Source of the DNA: Betaproteobacteria bacterium
Lineage (GTDB): Bacteria > Pseudomonadota > Gammaproteobacteria > Burkholderiales > SG8-41
DNA length: 64,000 nucleotides
Assembly (NCBI GenBank): GCA_025363575.1
Contig: JANYDM010000004.1
Coordinates: forward strand, 1 to 64,000
Direction: 5' to 3'
Numbering within the stretch: the first letter of the stretch is position 1; each line of letters begins with the position of its first letter. The notes beneath the pieces are model-generated. The model saw nothing but the letters and a program-made list of their open reading frames with translations, was not told the DNA's origin and made no database searches. A program made the position numbers and the translations under genes. This document shows, piece by piece, positions 52,653 to 62,515 of this stretch.

Positions 52653-54380
52653 GTGAGTTTCACAATGCACGGCATCCCGGTGTCCGGCGGCATCGCCATC
52701 GGACACGCGCACCTGGTGTCCCACGCCAGGCTGGAAGTCGCTCACTACGCAGTGCCGCAGAAGCAGGTCGCCGACGAGATATCGCGCTTCGATTCCGCCT
52801 TGCAGACCGTGCGCGCGGAACTCGAGCAACTGCGCACGCAGATCCCGCCCAACGCGCCGCAGGAGTTCGACGCCTTTCTTAACCTCCACCTGATGATACT
52901 GAACGACGCTACGCTGTCGAAAGCGCCGCGCGATATCATCGAATCGGAGCAATGCAACGCGGAATGGGCGCTGAAGGTGCAGATGGATGCGCTGCTCGAC
53001 CAGTTCGACCAGATCGAGGACGGCTACCTGCGCGAGCGCAAAGCCGACGTCATCCAGGTCGTTGAGCGGGTCATGAAAGTGCTGTTCGGCCAGCCCGGCT
53101 ATGCGCCGCCGGCGCACGCGGGCGACGAGAAAAACCTGATCCTCGTCGCCCACGACCTTTCGCCGGCGGATGTTATCCAGTTCAGGCAGCATCTCTTCGC
53201 GAGCTTCATTACCGACCTTGGCGGCACCACTTCGCACACCGCCATCGTCGCACGCAGCCTGAACATTCCGTCGATCGTCGCCCTGCACCACGCGCGCCAG
53301 CTGATCCGCGAGAACGAGCTGCTGATCGTTGACGGCACGCAGGGCGTGATCATCGTGGATCCGGATCCGCAGGCACTCGCCGAATACAAGCTGCGCCAGC
53401 ACCAGTGGGATCTCGAGCGCCAGAAACTGAAGCGCCTGCGCGATACGCGCGCCACCACCCTTGACGCGATCGACGTCGATCTGCAGGCCAACATCGAATT
53501 GCCCGACGACATCGCGGATGCGCGCGAAAATGGCGCCACGGGCATCGGCCTTTTCCGCACCGAGTTTCTGTTCCTAAACCGCGACAACCTGCCTGACGAA
53601 GACGAGCAGTTCGAGGCTTATCGCCGCGTCGCGCGCGAAATGGACGGCCTGCCCGTCACCGTCCGCACGTACGATCTCGGCGCCGACAAGCAAATCAACG
53701 GCGCCGTCGCGACAGGCACCAACCCGGCCCTGGGCCTGCGCGCCATCCGGCTGTCGCTCACCGAGCCGCAGATGTTCCTCGCCCAATTGCGCGCGATGCT
53801 GCGCGCATCGCACTATGGCAAGCTGAAGATCCTCATCCCGATGCTGATGAGCACGCCGGAAATCACGCAGGCGCTGAGCTACGTGGCGCAAGCCAAGAAA
53901 AGCCTCGAAGACAGGTTTATACCGTTCGATCGCGAAGTCGAGGTCGGCGGCATGATAGAGATTCCGGCGGCCGCGCTGGCGATCAACACGTTCATCAGCA
54001 AGCTCGACTTCCTGTCGATCGGGACCAACGACCTGATTCAATACACGCTCGCCATCGATCGCACCGACGATACGGTCTCGCATCTTTACGACCCGCTGCA
54101 TCCGGCGATCCTGAATCTGGTCGCGCACATCATCAAGGCCTGCAACAAGGCGAACAAGCCGATCGCATTATGCGGCGAGATGGCCGGTGATGTGCAGCTG
54201 ACGCGTCTCTTGCTCGGTTTCGGCCTGCGCCAGCTGTCGATGCATCCGGCACGGCTGCTCGAGGTGAAGCAGCGCGTGCTGAAATCACGCCTCCGCGACA
54301 TCCTGCCGCAAGTCGGCAAGATGCTGCGCGCCGACGATCCCGACCGGCTGCGTGCCATGCTGGACCGCCTGAATGCGTGA
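52653..54380 (+). CDS. ptsI: PTS Enzyme I
   Basis: A 575-residue PEP-protein phosphotransferase. GTG at 52653 is taken because GGGGAGG lies 5 bases upstream and MSFTMHGIPVSGG is the usual opening. The phosphorylated His is in GGTTSHTAIVARS (~residue 190). The PEP barrel shows GIGLFRTEFLFL, RTYDLGADKQ, IPAAALAIN and the catalytic Cys in ALCGEMAGD. It sends PEP phosphate to HPr. Its RBS lies just inside the right end of the repeat element. Confidence 0.96.
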   Translation: MSFTMHGIPVSGGIAIGHAHLVSHARLEVAHYAVPQKQVADEISRFDSALQTVRAELEQLRTQIPPNAPQEFDAFLNLHLMILNDATLSKAPRDIIESEQCNAEWALKVQMDALLDQFDQIEDGYLRERKADVIQVVERVMKVLFGQPGYAPPAHAGDEKNLILVAHDLSPADVIQFRQHLFASFITDLGGTTSHTAIVARSLNIPSIVALHHARQLIRENELLIVDGTQGVIIVDPDPQALAEYKLRQHQWDLERQKLKRLRDTRATTLDAIDVDLQANIELPDDIADARENGATGIGLFRTEFLFLNRDNLPDEDEQFEAYRRVAREMDGLPVTVRTYDLGADKQINGAVATGTNPALGLRAIRLSLTEPQMFLAQLRAMLRASHYGKLKILIPMLMSTPEITQALSYVAQAKKSLEDRFIPFDREVEVGGMIEIPAAALAINTFISKLDFLSIGTNDLIQYTLAIDRTDDTVSHLYDPLHPAILNLVAHIIKACNKANKPIALCGEMAGDVQLTRLLLGFGLRQLSMHPARLLEVKQRVLKSRLRDILPQVGKMLRADDPDRLRAMLDRLNA

Positions 54381-54592
54381 ACGGCAGTAGAAAAAATCCC
54401 GCGGTCGATGCGGGCTTGCACGACGCTGCGCGCGACTTCATAACCATTGAGAGGCGCGAGTACGGCCGCTCCGTCGCGCGCGGCAGAAATTGCTCTGCCA
54501 GGACGCCGGCGCGCTGCGCAGGGCAGCGCCGTGCCGGCCTGGCGATATTGACAACTGCCGCTGGCACGCTGTAAGGTTGTGCCAGCTTTTGT
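54381..54592 (+). other. Non-coding spacer ahead of the metX leader
   Basis: No gene is apparent. The only structure is a 7-bp hairpin, CTGGCAC (54562-54568) with GTGCCAG (54580-54586), followed by CTTTTG, just before the riboswitch. It could end ptsI transcripts or be part of the leader. Confidence 0.4.
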
Positions 54593-54593
54593 G

Positions 54594-54646
54594 CGCCGAT
54601 TTGAGTTCAGCTTGCGGGCGCCTAATAAATCCGGCTAAAGAGAGGC
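54594..54646 (+). ncRNA. SAM-II riboswitch aptamer upstream of metX
   Basis: P1 is GCGCC (54594-54598) with GGCGC (54618-54622), enclosing a 19-nt loop that begins GATTTGA as in SAM-II aptamers. After P1 come CTAATAAAT and GGCTAAAGAGAGG, matching the conserved AUAAAU and GCUAAA strands of the pseudoknot. Loop length and order agree with the crystallised metX SAM-II RNA as I remember it. Gene context (metX) is that of known SAM-II elements. GAGAGG at the 3' edge resembles a Shine-Dalgarno sequence. Confidence 0.85.
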
Positions 54647-54649
54647 ACA

Positions 54650-54686
54650 ACCCGGGACTAGCGCAAGCAGACCGGGTTTTCGTTTA
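54650..54686 (+). terminator. Terminator-like hairpin between SAM-II aptamer and metX start
   Basis: A 7-bp stem (AACCCGG-type, 54650-54656 with CCGGGTT 54673-54679) with a 16-base loop is followed by TTTTCGTTT and then the ATG. It may be an intrinsic terminator controlled by the aptamer, or a hairpin bringing GAGAGG near the ATG. Confidence 0.6.
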
Positions 54687-55834
54687 TGAGCGATACGGCA
54701 GATCCCAATTCGGTGGGCGCGGTCACCCCGCAGAGCGCGCGGTTCACCGCGCCCCTCATGCTGAAAAGCGGCGCGACGCTCGATAGCTACGAACTCGCCT
54801 ATGAAATGTACGGCGCGCTCAATGCCGATAAGACCAACGCGGTGCTGGTATGTCACGCGTTGAACGCGTCGCATCACGTGGCCGGCCATTACGCGCACGA
54901 ACCGGCCAACATCGGCTGGTGGGACAACCTGATCGGCCCGGGCAAACCGCTCGATACGACCCGATTCTGTGTGATCGGCGTCAACAATCTCGGCGGGTGC
55001 TTCGGCTCGACCGGGCCCTCGTCGGCCAATCCTGCGACAGGCAAGCCATGGGGCGCTGATTTTCCGCTGGTCACTGTGGAAGACTGGGTAACAACGCAGG
55101 CTCGGCTCGCCGATCACCTCGGTATCCGCCGCTTCGCCGCGGTCATGGGCGGCAGCCTCGGCGCGATGCAGGCACTGTCATGGACCATTCAGTATCCGGA
55201 CCGCCTCGGTCATGCGTTGGTGATTGCCTGCGCGCCCAACTTGTCGGCGCAGAACATCGCATTCAACGAAGTCGCGCGCCAGGCCATCATTACCGATCCT
55301 GATTTTCACGGTGGCCACTATTACGAGCACGGCACGCGACCCACGCGCGGGCTGCGCGTCGCGCGCATGGTGGGCCACATCACTTACCTGTCAGACGACG
55401 AAATGGCAAGCAAGTTCGGCCGCCAGTTGCGCCACGGCAGGCTCAATTACACGTTCGGCGTCGAATTCGAGATCGAATCCTATCTGAGCCACCAGGCCGA
55501 CAAGTTCTCGGACTACTTCGACGCCAACACTTATCTGCGCATCACCAAGGCGCTCGATTACTTCGACCCCGCGGCTGCCCACGGCGGCAATCTGAGCGTC
55601 GCGCTCGAGCCGGCCACGGCAAGTTTTCTCGTCGTCTCGTTTACCACCGACTGGCGCTTTTCACCCGAGCGCTCGCGCGAAATCATCAAGGCGCTGCTCG
55701 ACAACCGGCGCGACGTCACGTATGCGGAAATCGATGCGCCGCACGGCCATGACGCCTTCCTGCTCGACGACGCGCGCTATCACCGCTTGGTCGCGGCGTA
55801 CTACGACCGCATCAGCGCGGAGCTGGCACAATGA
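54686..55834 (+). CDS. metX: Homoserine O-acyltransferase (MetX)
   Basis: A 382-residue alpha/beta-hydrolase-fold enzyme that acylates homoserine for methionine synthesis; acetyl or succinyl donor cannot be told safely by eye. The nucleophile Ser is in [12 protein letters not shown] (~residues 153-164); the Asp/His partners are toward the end ([12 protein letters not shown]). [10 protein letters not shown] and [14 protein letters not shown] are family blocks. No RBS within 12 bases of the ATG apart from the hairpin, consistent with riboswitch control. Coupled to metW by an ATGA overlap. Confidence 0.95.
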   Translation: MSDTADPNSVGAVTPQSARFTAPLMLKSGATLDSYELAYEMYGALNADKTNAVLVCHALNASHHVAGHYAHEPANIGWWDNLIGPGKPLDTTRFCVIGVNNLGGCFGSTGPSSANPATGKPWGADFPLVTVEDWVTTQARLADHLGIRRFAAVMGGSLGAMQALSWTIQYPDRLGHALVIACAPNLSAQNIAFNEVARQAIITDPDFHGGHYYEHGTRPTRGLRVARMVGHITYLSDDEMASKFGRQLRHGRLNYTFGVEFEIESYLSHQADKFSDYFDANTYLRITKALDYFDPAAAHGGNLSVALEPATASFLVVSFTTDWRFSPERSREIIKALLDNRRDVTYAEIDAPHGHDAFLLDDARYHRLVAAYYDRISAELAQ

Positions 55835-56427
55835 ATACGCACGCGATGCAGCGGGCAGACTTTGCCGCCATCGCCAACTGGATCAAGCCCGGCGCGCGCG
55901 TGCTCGATCTCGGTTGCGGCGATGGCACCCTGCTGCGCTATCTCGCCGAGCAGCGCGACACCATAGGCTACGGCGTTGAAATCGACGACGACGGTCTGTA
56001 CGCATGCGCGCTCAACGGCGTCAACGTGATCCAGGGGGATATGGAGCGCGGCCTGTCGGCATTTGCCGACGATTCGTTTGACTATGTAATCCTCTCGCAA
56101 ACGCTGCAGGCCGTGCGCAGCAGCGAGCGGGTAGTCGATGAAATGCTGCGCGTGGGCCGCGAGGGTATCGTCACGTTCCCCAATTTCGGCTATTGGCGCA
56201 ACCGGCTGCAGGTCATGACGGGCAATATGCCGGTGTCGGACAATCTCCCTTATGCCTGGTTCGACACGCCGAACATTCACCTGTGCACAATGACCGATTT
56301 CGAGAATTTCTGCCGCGACCATGGCGTGCGCATACTGGAACGCATCGTCATGACGCATGGCAACGCAGTTACGCTGATTCCCAACCTGCTCGGCAGCCTC
56401 GCCGTGTATCGCTTCGAGCGCGCCTAG
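55831..56427 (+). CDS. metW: Methionine biosynthesis protein MetW
   Basis: A 198-residue SAM-methyltransferase-fold protein. Motif I is [16 protein letters not shown] (~residues 25-40), and [15 protein letters not shown] and [12 protein letters not shown] are MetW hallmarks. MetW is needed for full MetX activity in several proteobacteria; catalysis is unproven. ATG at 55831 overlaps the metX stop. The next gene starts 1 bp after its stop. Confidence 0.94.
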   Translation: MNTHAMQRADFAAIANWIKPGARVLDLGCGDGTLLRYLAEQRDTIGYGVEIDDDGLYACALNGVNVIQGDMERGLSAFADDSFDYVILSQTLQAVRSSERVVDEMLRVGREGIVTFPNFGYWRNRLQVMTGNMPVSDNLPYAWFDTPNIHLCTMTDFENFCRDHGVRILERIVMTHGNAVTLIPNLLGSLAVYRFERA

Positions 56428-56428
56428 A

Positions 56429-57694
56429 GTGCCGCCGCAGCTTCCGGCGCAGGGCGACTGGCGACAGGCTCTGTTCAACCGGCGCGTGCTCATCTGCGTA
56501 TTCACCGGTTTCAGCTCCGGCCTGCCACTCTACATACTGTTGAGCCTGCTGCCGGCATGGCTGCGCTCGGAGCATGTCGATCTGCGCGCGATCGGCCTCT
56601 TCGCTCTGGTGCAATTTCCATTTAACTGGAAATTCCTGTGGTCTCCACTGCTCGACCGCTACGCGTTGCCCGGCTTCGGTCGGCGCCGCGGATGGATGCT
56701 CGCATCTCAGATCGCGCTGCTTTTCACGCTACCGGCGTTCGGCGCGCTCGATCCTCAATTCGATCTCTTTGCGATTGCGCTGCTCGCCGTCAGCGTCGCT
56801 TTTTTCAGTGCGACGCAGGACATCGTGCTCGATGCCTACCGGCGCGAAATACTTGCCGATGCCGAACTTGGCCTCGGCAACTCGGTCCACGTCAACGCAT
56901 ACCGCATCGCCGGGCTCGTCCCTGGTTCGCTGTCACTGATCCTCGCCGACATTCTGCCCTGGAGCAGCGTTTTTTTTATCACCGCGCTATTCCTGCTGCC
57001 GGGAATAATCATGACGCTCGTCGTCAACGAGCCGGCGATTACGGGCAGGCAGCCGCGTACGCTGCGCGACGCGGTGATCGAGCCGTTTCGCGAATTCATT
57101 TCGCGCGCCGGCATGCGCATGGCGCTGCTCATGCTCGCATTCATGGTCCTCTACAAGCTCGGCGACAGCATGGCGACCGCGCTGGCGACCCCGTTCTATC
57201 TCGATATGGGCTATACCAAGACGGAAATCGGCCTCATCGCCAAGCACGCCGGGCTGTGGCCCAGCGTGATCGGCGCGCTGGTCGGCGGGATCTGGATGCT
57301 GAAGCTCGGCATCAACCGTGCGCTCTGGCTGTTCGGCGTCGTGCAGGCAGTGCCCATACTCGGGTTCGCGCTGTTGACCCAGTTCCCGCAGGACCGCGTC
57401 ATGCTCGCCGCGGTTATCAGCTTCGAAGCGCTCGGCGTCGGCCTGGGCACGGTCGCCTTCGTCGCTTACATTGCGCGCGCAACGCATCCGCTGTACACGG
57501 CGACGCAGTTCGCGCTGTTTACGAGTCTCGCATCGGCGCCGCGCGTCGTCCTCAACTCGGTAACTGGCGTGCTGGTCGAGCAGGCCGGCTGGCTGAATTT
57601 CTTCTTCCTGTGCGCCGCGTTGGCGCTGCCGGGCATGCTGCTACTGCCAAAAGTGGCACCGTGGAACGGCGACCAGACAGCGCCTGCGCGCTGA
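56429..57694 (+). CDS. ampG: AmpG-type muropeptide permease
   Basis: A 421-residue MFS protein with ~12 helices importing anhydro-muropeptides. Family features are FTGFSSGLPLYILLSLLPAW at helix 1, WKFLWSPLLDRYALPGFGRR, SATQDIVLDAYRRE and ALATPFYLDMGYTKTEIG. The start is GTG, one base after metW. Functionally it pairs with anmK and the M23 peptidase at 33-35 kb rather than with metXW. Confidence 0.92.
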   Translation: MPPQLPAQGDWRQALFNRRVLICVFTGFSSGLPLYILLSLLPAWLRSEHVDLRAIGLFALVQFPFNWKFLWSPLLDRYALPGFGRRRGWMLASQIALLFTLPAFGALDPQFDLFAIALLAVSVAFFSATQDIVLDAYRREILADAELGLGNSVHVNAYRIAGLVPGSLSLILADILPWSSVFFITALFLLPGIIMTLVVNEPAITGRQPRTLRDAVIEPFREFISRAGMRMALLMLAFMVLYKLGDSMATALATPFYLDMGYTKTEIGLIAKHAGLWPSVIGALVGGIWMLKLGINRALWLFGVVQAVPILGFALLTQFPQDRVMLAAVISFEALGVGLGTVAFVAYIARATHPLYTATQFALFTSLASAPRVVLNSVTGVLVEQAGWLNFFFLCAALALPGMLLLPKVAPWNGDQTAPAR

Positions 57695-57696
57695 GA

Positions 57697-59022
57697 CTAC
57701 TTCTTCTTGCCGAACAGATTGTCGATGGCCTGGCCGGCTTTAGCGCCGAGCCCGGTACCGACGCCGGGCATCAGTACTGTGCCGAGCGCCGCGCCCGCGA
57801 TTGTGGCGCCCGTTGGATAGAGCATAGGCGAATGCACGGTGCCGGCGACGTTCAGCGGAATTTTAGCACTGGTCCCCACCGCTTTGACCTGCGCGTTGAC
57901 GCGCCCCGACAACTCCTGTTTTGGTGAAATAGTGACAGCGCCATCGGCAGCCAGCGAGCCGGACGAAATGTTGAGTTGCGTGAATTGATGCGCGCCGCGG
58001 TCTCTGACGAGATGACCCGACAACTGCTCGAAATGCGTTTCGCCGCCGCCCGCGCCCTGTTTTATCAGGTTGGTTGCCGCCTTCTGAATATCAATCCCGT
58101 GCAGGACGCCGTTCTTGACGTCGAATGGCGTCTCCAGATGCAAAGCGTTCAGCAACTGGTTGGGATCGGCGGCCGCTGCCGAAAATACCGGCTTCGCAGT
58201 GAGCCGCCCGCTCATGTTGGTGCCGGGCGATATCAGCGGCACCAGCGATTTTAATTCCACCTGATTGACATCAAAGCTGCCCTTGACCTGCATGCCTTTC
58301 TGCCATGTCGCGGTGCCTTTGCCGGTTACCGTGCCGCCGTACAGCTTGGCGGAGATTTGGCTGAAGTCGGCATTGTTAAGCGTCGCCACGCCTTTGATGA
58401 TGAGTTCGTCGAATTCGATCGGCGGGCCGACCGGCGGCTTCCATGACTTGGCTGACGCCTCGACCAGATAATTTGACTTGTCGGGCTTGACCGAGATCTT
58501 CAGCTTGCCATCCCGCGTCGTGATCAGCGCTTCCACCGGCTCGCCCTTGGCGTTCAAGCTGACCCTTCCGTCGAAAGGGCCGAAGCTGGTCTTATCGAGC
58601 TTGACCAGTGCGTCTTCAAGACGAATGCTTTCAATGCGCGCGCCCGGCTGTGCAGAAGGATCATCGGATTTGCTCCACAGCGGGATCTTGTCGATCGCCT
58701 TTTGCGTCAACACGAGCGATTTGAGCTCGATCGACTTGATAATTTTTGTCGCGGAAAACAGCGAGAATAAATCGGGCGTCACCGTCACTTTGTCGAGCTT
58801 GATGTCTTCGGTTTTGCCGACGGCGATACCATCTACCGTGATATGCGGCACCGGCAGTGCGGAGAACTTGATGCTTTTTATCGTTACCGGCTCCTTCAAC
58901 TTCGCAGAAGCCTCTTTCTCGATGCGCGGAATGTAATCGTCGAGCTTGACGAAGAATGGGATTGCAGCTGCGATTGCAATCAGCACCACCAGCGCGATCA
59001 GACTGCGTTTTAGCCATTTCAT
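57697..59022 (-). CDS. AsmA family protein
   Basis: A 441-residue inner-membrane-anchored protein. The ATG at 59022 (MKWLKRSLIALVVLIAIAAA) gives the N-terminal helix and has AGGAC upstream. Residues ~30-120 are the AsmA N-domain (YIPRIEKEASAKLKEPVTIK) and the C-terminal ~200 residues are the DUF3971/AsmA_2-like domain (PLISPGTNMSGRLTAK), ending in a Gly-rich hydrophobic tail. Family members are linked to lipid transport between membranes. Convergent with ampG, 2 bp apart. Confidence 0.88.
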   Translation of the reverse strand: MKWLKRSLIALVVLIAIAAAIPFFVKLDDYIPRIEKEASAKLKEPVTIKSIKFSALPVPHITVDGIAVGKTEDIKLDKVTVTPDLFSLFSATKIIKSIELKSLVLTQKAIDKIPLWSKSDDPSAQPGARIESIRLEDALVKLDKTSFGPFDGRVSLNAKGEPVEALITTRDGKLKISVKPDKSNYLVEASAKSWKPPVGPPIEFDELIIKGVATLNNADFSQISAKLYGGTVTGKGTATWQKGMQVKGSFDVNQVELKSLVPLISPGTNMSGRLTAKPVFSAAAADPNQLLNALHLETPFDVKNGVLHGIDIQKAATNLIKQGAGGGETHFEQLSGHLVRDRGAHQFTQLNISSGSLAADGAVTISPKQELSGRVNAQVKAVGTSAKIPLNVAGTVHSPMLYPTGATIAGAALGTVLMPGVGTGLGAKAGQAIDNLFGKKK

Positions 59023-59199
59023 ACCGGCGTCCTGAAAGTCATGCGGAGCAGATAGCATGAACCCAACGGGTTGGGCGCGCAACCCGCGGCGGGTTACGCT
59101 TGTAGGCGCGACAACTACAGCAGTGATGAAAACCCGCGGCGCGGCGGAATTGCGAGGGTTATAACCGGGCTTTCTGATTGCCCGGGCGGCCCGCCACCA

Positions 59200-60318
59200 T
59201 CACAGTAGCGCACCACGCGCACTAATCGGCCATAACGCTTCGACCTGCCCGTTACGCACGCAGACGAAAGTGTCATAGAGATTGACCGTGGGATCGCAGT
59301 GGCCGGGTATGAGCTTGAGCTTGGCGCCGACTTCGAGTCGCGTGGCGCCCGTAATCTGCAGAACACCATGCTCATCCGACGCCTTGATAAATTCCACGTC
59401 GGCATAATCGGCAACGCGCGGCATTCCCGAATCCATGCTCGATGCCTTGAGCCCGGCATCGACGACGACGCGTTGCGCCGACGGCGCGCTCATGACCGTC
59501 GTCCACACGAACAGGCTGTGCTCAAACTGCGGAATGCCACTCTCCGTCCAGTCGTTCTTCGCGTAGTCGGCATCCATGAATATGTACGACCCCGCCTGCA
59601 GCTCGTGAAAAACGCTGCTTGCCGCCTCGAACATGTAAGTGCCGGTGCCTGCACCGGTCACGTAGTCGCAAGCAATGCCCGCGGCGGCTAACAAATCTGT
59701 CGTCGCCCGCACATGCGCGACCGCGCGCGCAATCGCATCACGCCGTTCGCTTACTTTCCGGATGTGCTGCGCAGAACCCTGATACGCCTGCAACCCGGCA
59801 AACCGCAGGTTGCGGCAGCCTCCTATCAGCTTGGCGAGCTGCACGGCCGGCGCGCCCGGCTGCACGCCGCAACGGCCGGCGCCGACGTCGATCTCGACCA
59901 GCACATCGAGCGTGACACGCGCCGCGCCTGCCGCCGCGTCTAACGCGGCGATGTTGGCGGCGTTGTCCGCGCATACCGCGACATGGGCGCGCTGATTCAG
60001 TTCGGCGAGCAGCTTGACCTTGGGCGCACCGACAATTTCATTGGCGATCAGAATATCGTTCACGCCGCCATCCACGAGCACCGCCGCCTCGCTCACCTTT
60101 TGCACGCAAACGCCGGCCGCGCCGAGCGCGATCTGGCGCAGCGCGATCTGCGGGCATTTGTGGCTCTTGGCATGGGGCCGCAGGCGCACGCTGCTGCCGC
60201 GCAATGAATCCGGCAGGCGCTTGAGGTTGCGCTCGAACGCATCGAGTTCCAGCACCAGGCAAGGCGTATCGACTGCCGCGAGCGGCATGCCGATTTCGGC
60301 GGCGGGGCGATAACTCAT
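59200..60318 (-). CDS. DSD1/D-threonine aldolase-like PLP enzyme
   Basis: A 372-residue fold-III (alanine racemase-type) enzyme. PLP-binding Lys is in LRPHAKSHKCPQIALRQ (~residues 45-61); AAGVCVQKVSEA, VLVEIDVGAGRCGVQPG, VTGAGTGTYMFEA and the C-terminal metal site HCDP/HGVL (DEHGVLQI, PGHCDPTVNL) match D-threonine aldolase and D-serine dehydratase. Which D-amino acid it acts on is unknown. ATG at 60318 avoids overlap with xth, 10 bp upstream. Confidence 0.88.
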   Translation of the reverse strand: MSYRPAAEIGMPLAAVDTPCLVLELDAFERNLKRLPDSLRGSSVRLRPHAKSHKCPQIALRQIALGAAGVCVQKVSEAAVLVDGGVNDILIANEIVGAPKVKLLAELNQRAHVAVCADNAANIAALDAAAGAARVTLDVLVEIDVGAGRCGVQPGAPAVQLAKLIGGCRNLRFAGLQAYQGSAQHIRKVSERRDAIARAVAHVRATTDLLAAAGIACDYVTGAGTGTYMFEAASSVFHELQAGSYIFMDADYAKNDWTESGIPQFEHSLFVWTTVMSAPSAQRVVVDAGLKASSMDSGMPRVADYADVEFIKASDEHGVLQITGATRLEVGAKLKLIPGHCDPTVNLYDTFVCVRNGQVEALWPISARGALL

Positions 60319-60328
60319 GACAGCTCTG

Positions 60329-61105
60329 TCAGAGCGTGTAGTCATAGTCGATGATCAGCGGCGCATGGTCGGAATAGCGCTCGTCGAGATAGATTTTTAC
60401 CTTGCGCGCGCACGCGGCGATCGCCGCGGTCGCGACCTGGTAATCGATGCGCCAGCCGACGTTTTTCGCCCATGCCTGGCCGCGGTTCGACCACCACGTG
60501 TATTGGTCGGGACGCTGATCGATGTACCGGAACACGTCGCAATATTTCAATTCGTCAAAAATTCGCGTGAGCCATGCGCGCTCTTCGGGAAGAAAGCCTG
60601 AATTCTTGCGATTGCCGCGCCAGTTCTTGAGATCGATTTCCTTGTGCGCGATGTTCCAGTCTCCGCAGACGATGAATTCGCGCCCCTGCCGCGCGAGTTT
60701 ATCCAGGTGCGGATAAAACTCTTCCATAAAGCGGAACTTGGAGGCCTGGCGATGCGCGCCTGCGGAACCCGACGGCAGGTACACCGAAATCACCGACAGT
60801 TTGCCGAAGTCCGCCCGCACGTAACGGCCCTCGGCGTCGAACTCGCGCACGCCTATGCCCTCGCTCACGCAATCGGGCTTGCGCTTCGAGTACAGGCCGA
60901 CGCCGCTGTAACCTTTCTTCTCGGCATAGTGGAAATAGCCGTGGAATCCGAGGGGCGCGAGCATATCGGCCGTCATATCTGCGGCTTGCGCTTTCAATTC
61001 CTGCACGCACACAATGTCGGCCTTCTGGCGGGCAAGCCAGCGCAAAAAACCCTTGCTGGTGGCCGAGCGGATACCGTTGAGGTTCGCGGTGATTACGCGT
61101 AACAT
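60329..61105 (-). CDS. xth: Exodeoxyribonuclease III
   Basis: A 258-residue AP endonuclease/3' exonuclease of base-excision repair. Catalytic blocks are TANLNGIRSA (Asn), CVQELKAQ (Glu), GDWNIAHKEIDLKN (Asp/Asn), and the final RYSDHAPLIIDYD (Asp-His). Standard length. Divergent from pyrE by 44 bp, an arrangement common in betaproteobacteria. Confidence 0.96.
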   Translation of the reverse strand: MLRVITANLNGIRSATSKGFLRWLARQKADIVCVQELKAQAADMTADMLAPLGFHGYFHYAEKKGYSGVGLYSKRKPDCVSEGIGVREFDAEGRYVRADFGKLSVISVYLPSGSAGAHRQASKFRFMEEFYPHLDKLARQGREFIVCGDWNIAHKEIDLKNWRGNRKNSGFLPEERAWLTRIFDELKYCDVFRYIDQRPDQYTWWSNRGQAWAKNVGWRIDYQVATAAIAACARKVKIYLDERYSDHAPLIIDYDYTL

Positions 61106-61149
61106 AATGTTTATGTGGCGTTTAGTTTAGGGTTTCTCGCGGGAATATC

Positions 61150-61803
61150 ATGCCGGACATATTCAGACAGGACTTCATCCGGTTTGTGGTGGCGCAAAAA
61201 GTACTTTATTTTGGCGAATTCAAAACCAAGGCTGGCCGCTTGTCGCCGTATTTTTTCAATGCCGGGCTGTTTTATGACGGTGACTCGCTGAAGCAACTCG
61301 CGCAATTTTACGCGAAAGCCATACTCACCGCCCGCGTGGAATTCGACATGCTGTTCGGACCCGCATACAAGGGCATCCCGCTGGTGGCAGCGGTCGCTAT
61401 AGCGCTTGCCGACGCGGGCCGCAATGTGCGTTACAGTTTCAACCGCAAAGAAGAAAAAGACCATGGCGAAGGCGGCGTAGTGGTGGGCGCGCCGCTGGCC
61501 GGCCGCGTGCTAATCATTGACGATGTCATTTCCGCGGGAACCTCCGTGCGCCAGTCGGTCGAAATCATCGGGGCCGCGCACGCCGTATCATGTGGCGTTG
61601 CAATTGCGCTTGACCGCATGGAAAAAGGCACCGGCGAGCTGTCAGCCGTGCAGGAAGTCGAACGTTGTTACGGGATGCCAGTCATCAGTATTGCCCGGCT
61701 GGACGACCTCGTGGCCTATCTGGAATCGGCCGGCGGAATGTCGGCGAACCTCAGCGCGGTAAACAAATACCGCGCCCAATATGGAGTAACGGCTCATGCA
61801 TAA
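61150..61803 (+). CDS. pyrE: Orotate phosphoribosyltransferase
   Basis: A 217-residue pyrimidine synthesis enzyme. FKTKAGRLSPYFFNAGLF (N-terminal hood), FGPAYKGIPL, RKEEKDHGEGG (catalytic loop) and the PRPP motif VLIIDDVISAGTSVRQ (~residues 118-133) are intact. Its stop overlaps the next ATG by 8 bp. Confidence 0.97.
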   Translation: MPDIFRQDFIRFVVAQKVLYFGEFKTKAGRLSPYFFNAGLFYDGDSLKQLAQFYAKAILTARVEFDMLFGPAYKGIPLVAAVAIALADAGRNVRYSFNRKEEKDHGEGGVVVGAPLAGRVLIIDDVISAGTSVRQSVEIIGAAHAVSCGVAIALDRMEKGTGELSAVQEVERCYGMPVISIARLDDLVAYLESAGGMSANLSAVNKYRAQYGVTAHA

Positions 61804-62512
61804 CGTATACGCACGGTGGATTCCAACGATGGCGTTGCTGCTGACTTGCCTGGCGGCGAACGCACAAACGCCACCCGCAGGCGCCGGCAAAATCGTGTGC
61901 TGGAAAGACAAGGCCGGACATACGGTCGGCTGCGGCGACAAGGTGCCGCCTGAATATCAGGACAACGCGACCAAGCAACTCAATGACCGTGGCGTCACCA
62001 TCAAGCAGTCCGATGCCGCGTTAACGCCCGAACAGAAAAAAGCGCTGCAGGCTGAAACGGATCGCAAGGCGGTAGAGAAAGCTGCCGCCGCCGAGCAAAC
62101 GCGCAAAGACAGAGCCTTGCTGGATACCTTCACGACCGCCAATGAAATCGACCTCAAGCGCAATCGTGACATCCAGCTTATAGAGTCGAACATAGAAGCG
62201 CAGACGACGAACTTGAAAAACGCGAACGACCGCCAGATCGACTCGCGCACGCGCATTGAGCAGTACAAGAAAGAAAACAGGCCCGTGCCGCCTTCAATAC
62301 AGGAAGAATACGACCGCGCCGACGCCGGCAAGGCCAAGATTCAGGCGCAGATCGCGCAAAAGCGCAAGGACATTGCGGACCTCAACCAGCAATACGCCGC
62401 GCTGAAAAAACGCTTCATCGAACTGACAGGGCCAACGCCGGCAGCCGCCGCAGTGCCCGCCCCGGCGCCGGCCACGACTGCGGCTGCACCTGCAGCTGCC
62501 CCGAAGAAATAG
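61796..62512 (+). CDS. Exported DUF4124-like coiled-coil protein
   Basis: A 238-residue protein with a signal peptide (to ~residue 23, ANA/Q). Residues ~30-60 (KIVCWKDKAGHTVGCGDKVP) resemble a DUF4124 domain with two Cys. A long charged coiled coil follows (~80-205) with many Lys/Glu/Gln, and a Pro/Ala-rich tail ends PKK. Function unknown; a periplasmic scaffold or envelope role is plausible. Overlaps pyrE, so probably co-translated. Confidence 0.8.
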   Translation: MHNVYARWIPTMALLLTCLAANAQTPPAGAGKIVCWKDKAGHTVGCGDKVPPEYQDNATKQLNDRGVTIKQSDAALTPEQKKALQAETDRKAVEKAAAAEQTRKDRALLDTFTTANEIDLKRNRDIQLIESNIEAQTTNLKNANDRQIDSRTRIEQYKKENRPVPPSIQEEYDRADAGKAKIQAQIAQKRKDIADLNQQYAALKKRFIELTGPTPAAAAVPAPAPATTAAAPAAAPKK

Positions 62513-62515
62513 GCG

